Shown piece by piece: positions 7,485-15,208 of a stretch of 64,000 nucleotides of DNA; position 1 is the first letter of the stretch; every line of letters starts with the position of its first letter. The DNA comes from Salinirubellus litoreus. GTDB lineage: Archaea; Halobacteriota; Halobacteria; Halobacteriales; Haloarculaceae. A model generated the notes under the pieces. The model was given only the letters and a program-made list of their open reading frames with translations. It did no database searches and was not told where the DNA came from. Both the position numbers and the translations under genes were made by a program. The stretch is from positions 3,534,001 through 3,598,000 of the forward strand of contig NZ_CP147841.1 of the NCBI RefSeq assembly GCF_037335815.1, in the 5' to 3' direction.

Positions 7485-8999
7485 ATGTCCGACGACGGCC
7501 GGACGAGAGGGGTTCTGCTCGTCACGGTAGACTCGCTACGGGCCGATGCCCTCGACGTGATGCCTCGCGTCCGTGGGCTCGCCGACCGCGGGGTCCGCTT
7601 CGACCGGGCGTTCGCCCACGGCAACTGGACGCCGTTCTCGTTCCCGTCGATACTGGGCGCGGACCCGGTGTTCGCCGACGCCCCCCGGGTCGGTCCCTCG
7701 CGGCGGCCGACACTGGCCGAGTCGCTCGATCGCGACGGGGTCGACACCGCCGGGATCAACGCCGCCAACGGTTTCCTGACCGCGCACTGGGGCTACGACC
7801 GGGGGTTCGGGACCTACGAGACGTTCATGAACCCGTCGGGTCCCGTCGGCCGGTTCCTCGCGGCACACCCGACCGTCGGCGGCTGGGCGCAGGTGCTCGG
7901 ATCGCCGCTCCGGCGGGCCGCGAACGCGGTACGGGGGATCGAGCGCCACCACGCCGTCGACACCTCACACCTCCTCAGGGCCGAGGAGCGCGCGCTCGAG
8001 TTCCTCGACCGCGAGACAGGAGGTCTCGACCGCGAGGGCCAGGCCCTCGACCGCGACGGTGCCCCCGACCGCGGGGAGGCGGTCGGGGAGGCCGAGAGGG
8101 CCGGGAACCGTGCGGACGACCCATTCTTCCTCTGGGTCCACTACATGGACACCCACACCCCGTACGTCCCGGCCCCGAAGCACGTCCGGGCGGTCACCGA
8201 CGGCGAGAAGGGCGCGGCGAGGATGTTCGGGGCGCACCTGCGGGCGGGGCTCGGCCGGGGCGTGAGCGACCGGACCCTCGACGCCCTCCGGGACCTCTAC
8301 CTCGGGGCGGCCCACCAGGTCGACGCCTCCGTGGGCCGCCTCCTCGACGCGCTCGAAGCACGGGGGCTGCGCGAGGAGACCGCGGTCCTCGTGGCCGGCG
8401 ACCACGGCGAGGAGTTCATGGAGCACGGTCACCTCGCGCACTACCCGAAACTCTACGACGAGCTCATCCACGTCCCGCTCGTGGCCGACGTCCCCGAGGG
8501 GGCCTCCCTCCGGGTCCCGGAGGCGGTCGGCCTCGACCTCATCCCCCCGACGGTCGCGGACCTGCTCGGCGTGCCGGGTGACTTCGACGGGCGGTCGGCC
8601 CTGCCGGTCCTCCGCGGGGAGGAGCCCCCGGCGGACGAGCCCGTCGTCTCGGTCGCGGTCCGCGGCGAGTCCGTCACCCAGCAGCCCATCCCCCGGCGGC
8701 TCGACGACGGCGACCTGCTCGTCTCGGCCCGGACCGACCGCTGGACCTACGTCCTGCACACCGCGACCGGGGAGCGCGAACTGTACGACCGGGAGGTCGA
8801 TCCGGGAGAGGAGGAGAACGTCCTCGAAGTCCACGAGGGGGAAGGAATCGCGCCGGTCGAACGGCTCGACGCGGCCGTCGGGGAGCGGGTGGAACGGATC
8901 GAGGCGATGGAGCGTCGGTCCGGGTCGGAGGGGGACGACCGTCGTCCCGAGACGCCTTCGGATATCGACCGGCAGCTGAAGGCGCTCGGCTACCGGTAG
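7485..8999 (+). CDS. Sulfatase-like alkaline-phosphatase-superfamily hydrolase
   Basis: A 504-residue AlkP-superfamily enzyme. Metal-site motifs are GVLLVTVDSLRAD near residue 10, YMDTHTPY near 220 and GDHGEEFMEHGHL near 306. The nucleophile region reads NWTPFSFPSI near residue 45. It lacks the Cys/Ser-x-Pro-x-Arg signature needed to make formylglycine in type I sulfatases, and Thr is the likely nucleophile, as in phosphoethanolamine transferases and other AlkP phosphotransferases. Residues ~175-210 are a low-complexity charged insert rich in DR. No signal peptide is evident. It may act on surface or exopolysaccharide esters, but that is inference. Confidence 0.82.
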   Translation: MSDDGRTRGVLLVTVDSLRADALDVMPRVRGLADRGVRFDRAFAHGNWTPFSFPSILGADPVFADAPRVGPSRRPTLAESLDRDGVDTAGINAANGFLTAHWGYDRGFGTYETFMNPSGPVGRFLAAHPTVGGWAQVLGSPLRRAANAVRGIERHHAVDTSHLLRAEERALEFLDRETGGLDREGQALDRDGAPDRGEAVGEAERAGNRADDPFFLWVHYMDTHTPYVPAPKHVRAVTDGEKGAARMFGAHLRAGLGRGVSDRTLDALRDLYLGAAHQVDASVGRLLDALEARGLREETAVLVAGDHGEEFMEHGHLAHYPKLYDELIHVPLVADVPEGASLRVPEAVGLDLIPPTVADLLGVPGDFDGRSALPVLRGEEPPADEPVVSVAVRGESVTQQPIPRRLDDGDLLVSARTDRWTYVLHTATGERELYDREVDPGEEENVLEVHEGEGIAPVERLDAAVGERVERIEAMERRSGSEGDDRRPETPSDIDRQLKALGYR

Positions 9000-9027
9000 G
9001 GCCCGACGGCCGGGTGGACGCCAGTCG

Positions 9028-9303
9028 TCACATCTCGGCGTACAGCGAGTAGGCGATGACGCCGAAGCCGAGCGCGGTGAGCGCGCTCTCGACGACGAGC
9101 GCGATCTGCCGGTCGAACCCCAGGAGGAGGTCGACCGCACCCGCGGCTGCCGCCCCGAGCGTGACGACGCCGAATCCGATGGCGAGTGCCCGGAGCGCCG
9201 GCGATCGCGTCCTCGCGTACGCCCGGTAGGCGAACAGGGTGATGACGCCTCCGAACAGGAGGGTTGCGGTCTTCAGTGCGGTGATGACGAACGGGTGTAC
9301 CAT
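9028..9303 (-). CDS. Small three-helix membrane protein (HTH partner)
   Basis: A 91-residue protein with three hydrophobic segments (ALKTATLLFGGVITLFAY, ALAIGFGVVTLGAAAAGAV, ALTALGFGVIAYSLY). It resembles the haloarchaeal DUF7521-type family that accompanies small HTH regulators. Its ATG (9301-9303) overlaps the TAA stop of the HTH gene (9303-9305) by one base, so it is translationally coupled to it. A similar pair occurs at 39717-40340. The function is unknown; a membrane-bound signal receiver for the regulator is a plausible guess. Confidence 0.75.
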   Translation of the reverse strand: MVHPFVITALKTATLLFGGVITLFAYRAYARTRSPALRALAIGFGVVTLGAAAAGAVDLLLGFDRQIALVVESALTALGFGVIAYSLYAEM

Positions 9304-9665
9304 TATGTCTCCTTGCGGACCTCGCGCCAGAGGTCGGCGAGCTGTTTCTCCGGGGGGCGGTCGGGCCGCTCGATCTCGACGTCGAACCGCTCGAACCCCT
9401 CGAGGACGACGCGAACGGCGGCGAAGTCGGTCCGGTAGGTGCTCGTGTGCTTCCCGTCGGCCCGGATCTCCGTCCGCTCCTTGACCAGCTTCGCCTCGCG
9501 CAGCAGGTCCACCTTCCGGTAGGTCGTCGACTGGGGGACGTCGGCGCGTTCGGCGAGCTCCTGCGTCGTCCGGGGCTCGTCGGCGACGAGCAGGATCGCC
9601 CTGCAGTCCTCGTCGTCGAGCGCCGAGAGTACGGACCCGAGTTCGGGGGACTCGTCGTCGCTCAC
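9303..9665 (-). CDS. Winged-helix (ArsR-like) transcriptional regulator
   Basis: About 120 residues. The helix-turn-helix core is RTTQELAERADVPQSTTYRK, followed by a wing region ending in STYRTDF. The start taken is GTG 9665 (VSDDESPEL); GTG 9674 is an alternative. The far upstream ATG at 9746 would run through the promoter (a GTACAAAAGGG AT island near 9720 on the other strand). The gene is coupled to the three-helix membrane protein downstream by a TAATG overlap. It probably autoregulates this two-gene unit. Confidence 0.78.
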   Translation of the reverse strand: MSDDESPELGSVLSALDDEDCRAILLVADEPRTTQELAERADVPQSTTYRKVDLLREAKLVKERTEIRADGKHTSTYRTDFAAVRVVLEGFERFDVEIERPDRPPEKQLADLWREVRKET

Positions 9666-9749
9666 CCGGACCACCGAGGTGTCGACCGACCTCGCATGCG
9701 TGCCGGTTCCCCGCGGGGGTACAAAAGGGAGACGAAAGCGCCCCACGAC

Positions 9750-11177
9750 TCAGTCGTCGCCAGCACGCCCGATCCGTCCACCTTCGGGGATCGTCTCCGG
9801 GAACACCTTCCCCGGGTTGAGCACGTCCTCGGGGTCGAACGCCCGTTTGACGCGGCGCATCATCTCGACGCCCACCTCGCCGTGTTCGAGTTCGAGGTAC
9901 TCCCGCTTGCCGACCCCGATGCCGTGTTCGCCGGTCGAGGTCCCGCCGAGCTCGATGGCACGCCGGACGATGCGGTCGGAGACCTCCTCTGCGAGCTCCA
10001 GCCGTTCGGGATCGTCGGCCTCGGCGAACACCGTGTAGTGGACGTTGCCGTCGCCCGCGTGCCCGAACGTCGGAATCAGGAGGTCGTGCTCCGCGGCGAG
10101 ATCCTTGGCGAACCCGACGAGCTCCGGGTACTTCGAGATCGGAACGGTGACGTCGCCCGGCTTCAGCGGTTTGAGGTCGGGGTCGTACGCCCGGAGCGCG
10201 AACGCGAGTTCGTTGCGCGCCTCCCAGAGCTCGGCCATCCGCGCGTCGTCGTCGCTGACCTCGAAGCGCTCGACGTCGTGGCTCTCGAAGACCGCCCGGC
10301 AGAAATCGATCTCCTCCTTGATCCCGTGGTTGGCGTGGAACTCGAGGAAGATCATCGGCTCGTCGTCGAGCCCGGTGTCGAGGTAGGCGTTGGCCATCCG
10401 GGCGGTGAGCGCGTCGATGAGTTCGATCTTCGCGACGTCGACCCCCGAGCGGACGGCGTCGAAGACGGCCGCGCTCGCGTCGTCGATGTCCGAGAAGGTC
10501 GCCCGCCCCCCGCGGATCTGCTCGGGGCGCCCCTCGAGTTCGAGCGTCGCCCGGGTGACTACCCCCAGCGTCCCTTCGGAGCCGACGATCAGGTCCTTCA
10601 GGTTGTACCCCGCGCTGGTCTTCACCGCCTTCGACCCGCAGGTCATGACCTCCCCTTCGGCGGTGACCACCTCGAGTTCGAGCACCCAGTCGGCCACCTC
10701 GCCGTACTTCACCGTCTTCTGCCCGGAGGCGTCGTTGACGATCATCCCCCCGATGGTCGAGAAGTCGCCGGAGGAGGGGAGCGGGGGGAAGAACATCCCG
10801 TGGTCGGCGGCCGCCTCGTCGACCGCCGATCCCATCACGCCCGGTTCGACGTCGATCTGGAAGTCGTCGGGGCGGATCTCGACGATCTCGTCCATCCGCA
10901 TCAGGTCGAGGCTGACACCCCCGAACGCCGCGACGGGGTTGCCCTCCAGGGACGTCCCCGCGGCGTAGGGGGTCACCGGCACCCCCCGCTCGCTGGCCGC
11001 CGCGAGCACCGTCGCGACGTCCTCGGTCGACTCGGGCCGGACGACCGCGTCCGGGGAGCTTCCGATCGCATCCGTCTCCGTCCCCCAGTCGGTCGAGTGG
11101 TCCGCCCTGTCGGCGTCGCCGAACGACACCTGCGAGTCGGGCAGGACGTCCGTGAGGAACGAGCAGTCGTGGGACAT
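9750..11177 (-). CDS. FAD-binding oxidoreductase, D-lactate/glycolate dehydrogenase type
   Basis: A 475-residue VAO/GlcD-type flavoprotein. The N-terminal PCMH FAD-binding domain shows VRPESTEDVATVL and PVTPYAAGTSLEGNPV, then GGMIVNDASG and YNLKDLIVGSEGTLGVVT. The C-terminal cap shows HAGDGNVHYTVF and STGEHGIGVGKREYL, with metal/substrate His residues typical of D-2-hydroxyacid dehydrogenases. Expected reaction: oxidation of a D-2-hydroxyacid such as D-lactate to the 2-oxoacid. The TATA GGCTTATACG near 11205 lies ~28 bases before the ATG. No iron-sulfur partner gene is adjacent. Confidence 0.9.
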   Translation of the reverse strand: MSHDCSFLTDVLPDSQVSFGDADRADHSTDWGTETDAIGSSPDAVVRPESTEDVATVLAAASERGVPVTPYAAGTSLEGNPVAAFGGVSLDLMRMDEIVEIRPDDFQIDVEPGVMGSAVDEAAADHGMFFPPLPSSGDFSTIGGMIVNDASGQKTVKYGEVADWVLELEVVTAEGEVMTCGSKAVKTSAGYNLKDLIVGSEGTLGVVTRATLELEGRPEQIRGGRATFSDIDDASAAVFDAVRSGVDVAKIELIDALTARMANAYLDTGLDDEPMIFLEFHANHGIKEEIDFCRAVFESHDVERFEVSDDDARMAELWEARNELAFALRAYDPDLKPLKPGDVTVPISKYPELVGFAKDLAAEHDLLIPTFGHAGDGNVHYTVFAEADDPERLELAEEVSDRIVRRAIELGGTSTGEHGIGVGKREYLELEHGEVGVEMMRRVKRAFDPEDVLNPGKVFPETIPEGGRIGRAGDD

Positions 11178-11368
11178 GAACTACCACGACGGCCGCGGGC
11201 GTATAAGCCTCACGCGGCGACCGGGAAGGTTCGAGCGGGGACGGGACGCCGGACAGGAGCCCCGGCGGGAGCGCCCGAGAACGCCACGTCGTCCGCCGAC
11301 CTGTCCGGTTCGAGGCCCCTCACCCGGCAGTCGTCACGCTCATCACCGCTCCGTGAGTCCGCCCGCCC

Positions 11369-12097
11369 ATGACCGACACCGAGTGGGAAGGGGTGCTCTG
11401 GGACATCGGGGGCGTGATCGTCGAGCTGAAGTCGATCCGGGACGGCTACGCGGCGTTCGTCGAGCGGCTGGCGGACGAGCACGGGCTCGACCCGGCGGAG
11501 AGCCTCGACGCGTGGAATGACGAACTCGGGGGCTACTTCGCCGGGACGACGGGGAGCGAGTACCGGCCGGCCCGCGAGGGGTACGTCCGGGCGACGGAGT
11601 CGCTGTTCTCCGGGATCGAGGACCCGCCCGGGCGCGAGGAGTGGTGGCCGCGGTTCCGCGAGGCCGCCGACGCGAACGTCCGCGCGGTGCCCGGTGCCGT
11701 CGACGTGATCGAGGCGCTCGACAGCGGGGGAGTGTACCTCGGCGTGCTCAGCGACGTCGACACCGAGGAGGCCCTCGCCATGTTCGACTCGTTCGGCATC
11801 CGCGAGCGCTTCGACGACGTCACCACCTCCGAGGAGGTGGGCTACCGCAAGCCCGACCCGCGGATGTTCACGACCGCGAAGGACCGGCTCCGGGAGGCGG
11901 GCGTCGATCCGGCCCGGACGCTGATGGTCGGCGACCGCTACCGGCACGACGTCGAGGGTGCGAGGGAGGCCGGGCTGGTCCCGGTCGCGTACGGCGAGGA
12001 CGCACACGGCCCCGCCGCCGAGTTCGAGATCCACGACCTCCGCGAACTCCTCGACATCGTGGGCGTCCGAGGGGACACCGGGACGGTGGAGGACTGA
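11369..12097 (+). CDS. HAD-family hydrolase
   Basis: A 242-residue haloacid-dehalogenase-superfamily phosphatase. Motif I is LWDIGGVIVEL (nucleophile Asp), motif II GVLSDVDT, motif III Lys in GYRKPDPRMF, and motif IV VGDRYRHDVEGAREAG. Motif I has Gly in place of the second Asp (DxG), as in several HAD subgroups. The stop codon TGA at 12095 is the first three bases of repeat copy 2. Convergent with the second HAD gene. Likely a phosphatase on a small metabolite. Confidence 0.85.
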   Translation: MTDTEWEGVLWDIGGVIVELKSIRDGYAAFVERLADEHGLDPAESLDAWNDELGGYFAGTTGSEYRPAREGYVRATESLFSGIEDPPGREEWWPRFREAADANVRAVPGAVDVIEALDSGGVYLGVLSDVDTEEALAMFDSFGIRERFDDVTTSEEVGYRKPDPRMFTTAKDRLREAGVDPARTLMVGDRYRHDVEGAREAGLVPVAYGEDAHGPAAEFEIHDLRELLDIVGVRGDTGTVED

Positions 12098-12179
12098 TAC
12101 GGACGGTTGTAACGATGTATCGACGATCCCCCGGACGGGGTCGGCGGTCACCGGTAAAAGACTACAACCGTCCGTATGA
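12095..12179 (+). repeat. 85-bp palindromic 3'-end element, copy 2
   Basis: It begins with the HAD gene's stop codon (TGATACGG) and ends CCGTATGA. Outer arms ACGGACGGTTGTA and TACAACCGTCCGT pair perfectly; the inner stem is weaker (TATCGACGATC against GGTCACCGGTA). The internal loop has ACGA on the 5' side and AGAC on the 3' side, as in copies 3 and 4. Confidence 0.85.
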
Positions 12180-12266
12180 ACCCCCGAACCCGGGGGTCTC
12201 CGACGCTGCCGTTCCGATCCAGAGCGGGGCGACAGCCGGCGTGAGAGAGCGGTCGGGGGGCGACGC

Positions 12267-12944
12267 TCAGGCGAGCTCGTCGGCCAGGGCCGCGTAGGTC
12301 GGGACCACCAGATCCGGCTCGAACCCGAGCCGGTGGGGCGGCACGCGGTGGCGGTTGACCAGCACACCATCGAGACCGGCGTGTTTCGCGCCGGCGACAT
12401 CGAACGTGTGGGTCGCGACCATCGTACACTCCTCGGCCGGCCGGTCGACGTAGTTCTCGACGTTTCGATACACCTCGGGGACGGGTTTGAACTTCCCGAC
12501 GTCCTCGACGCTTACGATCCCGTCGAGGACGGCGTCGAACCCGGAGTTCTCCGCGAGCGTCGCGAGCATCCCGGGGGTCCCGTCCGAGAGGACGTAGAGT
12601 TCGTGGCCGGCGTCGGCGAGGCGCTCGAACGGCTCGATACCCTCGTAGAACTCCAGGTGTTCGTAGGCGTCCATCACCGTCCCGCGCTCGGATTCGGTGA
12701 GGTCGATCCCGTAGTAGTCGAGGACCCACTCGAACGCCCGCTCGGTGAGCGACCACCAGGACTCGTACTCGCCCATCAGCGTGACCTCCATCGAGTAGTC
12801 GATCTGGTGTTCGACCCACAGCTCGGACATCTCTCCTGCCACGTCGATCGACACGTCGGCGACCTCCGCGAGCGTCTCGACGATGCTGTGCTGGTCGTGG
12901 GTCGACCCGTACACGTCGAAACAGAGGACTTCCGTCTCGGGCAC
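12267..12944 (-). CDS. Haloacid dehalogenase type II-like HAD hydrolase
   Basis: A 225-residue HAD protein resembling type II haloacid dehalogenases. Motif I is VLCFDVYGSTHD (nucleophile Asp), motif II YVLSDGTPGML, motif III Lys in VGKFKPVPEVY, and the C-terminal motif ATHTFDVAGAKHAGL. Type II enzymes hydrolyse 2-haloacids through an aspartyl ester; many archaeal members are of unknown substrate. The start is ATG 12944. It is convergent with the other HAD gene at 11369-12097, with the palindromic element between them. Confidence 0.85.
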   Translation of the reverse strand: MPETEVLCFDVYGSTHDQHSIVETLAEVADVSIDVAGEMSELWVEHQIDYSMEVTLMGEYESWWSLTERAFEWVLDYYGIDLTESERGTVMDAYEHLEFYEGIEPFERLADAGHELYVLSDGTPGMLATLAENSGFDAVLDGIVSVEDVGKFKPVPEVYRNVENYVDRPAEECTMVATHTFDVAGAKHAGLDGVLVNRHRVPPHRLGFEPDLVVPTYAALADELA

Positions 12945-13134
12945 AGTCGTTCGGCGCTACCGATCGGGTTAGCTCTTGGGGAGCGCTAGATCTCCGCGGC
13001 CCGTCTCGCCGTCTCACGAACTCGACCGATCGACCCGAGAACGCCGAGCTGGTCGCAGGCCGGACCCGCTCGCCGCCAGCGAGTTGTGGGCCGACCCTGC
13101 CCGAGCCGAACCCTCGTCAACTGGTGTTAGTAGA

Positions 13135-13151
13135 TATTTACAAACATTTAT
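13135..13151 (+). promoter_or_regulatory. AT-rich promoter element upstream of the surface-protein operon
   Basis: ATTTACAAACATTTATA is a strong AT island about 110-125 bases before the ATG at 13260. It may be a distal promoter of the operon, in addition to the TATATA embedded in the palindrome at 13215. The 315-bp gap 12945-13259 otherwise holds the two inverted repeats listed next. Confidence 0.45.
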
Positions 13152-13174
13152 ACCCCGCCGATCCCTCGGGTCGC

Positions 13175-13196
13175 GTGTTGAATAGATGTTCAGCAC
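13175..13196. promoter_or_regulatory. Inverted repeat, possible operator
   Basis: GTGTTGAA, a six-base spacer, then TTCAGCAC: 8-bp arms with one mismatch. It sits between the distal AT island and the perfect palindrome, where a dimeric regulator could bind. Confidence 0.4.
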
Positions 13197-13214
13197 CGAC
13201 GACGGTGGGTCGGC

Positions 13215-13232
13215 TGACTGTATATACAGTCA
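13215..13232. promoter_or_regulatory. Perfect 18-bp palindrome spanning a TATA box
   Basis: TGACTGTATATACAGTCA is identical to its reverse complement. Its centre TATATA is ~37 bases before the ATG at 13260, so it can serve as the core promoter, and a bound dimer would block TBP. AAAGGTGGGG between it and the start could be a ribosome site. The TrmB-family protein encoded last in the operon is the natural candidate ligand. Confidence 0.7.
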
Positions 13233-13259
13233 CCACCCGCGAAAGGTGGGGTATCGGCG

Positions 13260-15206
13260 ATGAGAGGTAGACGACTGCTCGCGGTGCTGTTCGTCGGGAT
13301 GCTCGTACTGCCGGGGGTGGCGCTCCCCGCCGTCACGGCGGGCGCGGCGGCCGCGGCACCCCAGGCCGTGGGGGAGCCCGATCTGTCGGTCCACGTCCCG
13401 CAGAACGAGCTCTCGCCCGGCGAGACCGACACGCTCGCGCTACGGATCTCGAACAGCGGGACGCTCTCGGTCGCCGGTGCGGACTCGAGCGCGAACCGGC
13501 AGGTACAGACCGCCCGGGGCGTCGACGTCACGCTCGACGCCTCGGGGAGCGCGATCAGGGTCGAGACCGGGGAGACGCCGATCGGGTCGCTCGCACCCGG
13601 ATCCGTCACCTCGGTGCCGTTCCAGGTCGTCGTCCCCGAGGGAACCGATCCGGGCGAGCACACCCTCGAAGTGGAGGTCGACTACGAGTGGACCTCGACC
13701 GTCTCCAGCGGCGGGGCCCAGGACACCGACACGAGGACCGAACGGTTCGACGTCGAGGTCGTCGTCACCGACGACGCCCGCTTCGCGGTGGCGGACGTTT
13801 CGACCGACGTCGCCCCGGGGAGCAGCGGCGAGACCCGAGTACGCCTGCGGAACGTCGGCGGCGAGCGGGCCACTAACGCCACCGTCTCCGTCGAGTCGAC
13901 CAGCGGGGACATCCGCTTCGGTCAGTCGGCATCGGCGACCCAGTACGTCGGTGGCGTGCCCGCGGGCGGGACCGCGCTCGTGACAGTCGACACGACCGCG
14001 GCGGCCGGCACGACGACCGACCGGTACGCGCTCCGGGCGACCGTCTCCTACGATGACCCCGACGGCCTGCCCGCGAGCGACGGCCCGATCACCTTCGGCA
14101 TCAGCCCCGTCGCGGACGACGGGCTGTCGCTGCGTAACGTCTCCTCGACGCTCGCCATCGGCGAACAGGGCACCCTCGCCGGGACGCTCACCAACGACGG
14201 CCCCGAGCCCCTGCGCGATGCGACCGTCGTCCTCCAGCCGAAGGGCGAGACCGTCCTGCCGGTCGAGCCCGACCAGGCGCTCGGCACGGTCGAGCCCGGC
14301 GAGTCGGTCCCCTTCGAGTACCCCGTTCGGATGGCCGAGGGCGCGGAACCCGGCGTTCGACAGCTCTCGATGGTCGTCGAGTACAGCGACGATAGCGGTG
14401 GTACGCACACCAGCGCCCCGCTGAACACGCGGGTCGAGGTCGCCGGTGCGCAGTCGTTCGCCCTCTCGAACGTGGAGAGCGATCTCCGGGTCGGGAGCGA
14501 GGGCGAGCTCCGGATGACCCTCACGAACCAGGGCCCGAACACCGTCCACGACGCGGTGGTCCGGCCCCGGGCGTCGGGGACGACCCTCCAGCCAGAGGGG
14601 ACGGAGTACGCCGTCGGCCGGCTCGCCCCCGACGAGTCGGTAAACGTGACGTTCCCGGTGGACGTGACGAGCGCGGCGACGGCCGGCCCGCGACAGCTCT
14701 CCGTGGTCGTCGGATTCCGGAACGGGGACGGCGACGCCCGCGAGAGCGACCCGCTGAACGCGCGGGTGAGCGTCGCGCCCCCGCAGGACGAGTTCGACCT
14801 CGGCTCCGTCGAGACGACGCTCGAAGCGGGGTCGAGCGGGACCGTCCGTCTCTCGATCACGAACAACGGCAACGCCACGCTCGCGAACGTCAACGCCAAG
14901 GCGTTCGTCGACGACCCGCTCACGGTCGACACCGACGAGGCGTACGTGCCCGAACTCGCGCCCGGCGAGTCGACGGAGATCGCGTTCGACGTGAGCGCGG
15001 CGTCCGACGCGCCCACCCGGGCTCACCCCCTGGAGATCGACTTCCAGTACGACGAGCCCGACGGTGACACCAAGCTCTCCGACACCTACCAGGTACCCCT
15101 GACCGTCGAGGAGTCCTCGGGCGGCGGGGTCTCGCTGACGCTCCTCGGCGTCGGTCTCGTCCTGGTGCTCGGGGCGGTCGGCGGGCTCGTCTACGTGAGG
15201 CGCTGA
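13260..15206 (+). CDS. Surface-anchored protein with repeated CARDB-like domains (COG1361 type)
   Basis: A 648-residue exported protein. It has an N-terminal signal peptide (RRLLAVLFVGMLVLPGVALP), four or five Ig-like repeats of ~110 residues, each starting with phrases such as VSSTLAIGEQGTLAGTLTN and VESDLRVGSEGELRMTLTN, then a C-terminal helix LTLLGVGLVLVLGAVGGL and a basic tail YVRR. This is the COG1361 S-layer-associated architecture. In haloarchaea and methanogens such genes are commonly found beside COG1033 RND transporters. The RND gene follows after two bases and a TrmB regulator overlaps that, so all three are one operon. It probably acts outside the membrane as an accessory to the exporter. 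Confidence 0.85.
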   Translation: MRGRRLLAVLFVGMLVLPGVALPAVTAGAAAAAPQAVGEPDLSVHVPQNELSPGETDTLALRISNSGTLSVAGADSSANRQVQTARGVDVTLDASGSAIRVETGETPIGSLAPGSVTSVPFQVVVPEGTDPGEHTLEVEVDYEWTSTVSSGGAQDTDTRTERFDVEVVVTDDARFAVADVSTDVAPGSSGETRVRLRNVGGERATNATVSVESTSGDIRFGQSASATQYVGGVPAGGTALVTVDTTAAAGTTTDRYALRATVSYDDPDGLPASDGPITFGISPVADDGLSLRNVSSTLAIGEQGTLAGTLTNDGPEPLRDATVVLQPKGETVLPVEPDQALGTVEPGESVPFEYPVRMAEGAEPGVRQLSMVVEYSDDSGGTHTSAPLNTRVEVAGAQSFALSNVESDLRVGSEGELRMTLTNQGPNTVHDAVVRPRASGTTLQPEGTEYAVGRLAPDESVNVTFPVDVTSAATAGPRQLSVVVGFRNGDGDARESDPLNARVSVAPPQDEFDLGSVETTLEAGSSGTVRLSITNNGNATLANVNAKAFVDDPLTVDTDEAYVPELAPGESTEIAFDVSAASDAPTRAHPLEIDFQYDEPDGDTKLSDTYQVPLTVEESSGGGVSLTLLGVGLVLVLGAVGGLVYVRR

Positions 15207-15208
15207 CC

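Noticed and set aside
9447..11372. Long plus-strand open frame opposite the HTH and FAD-oxidoreductase genes
   Set aside because: Composition is a shadow of the real minus-strand genes and no motif is present.
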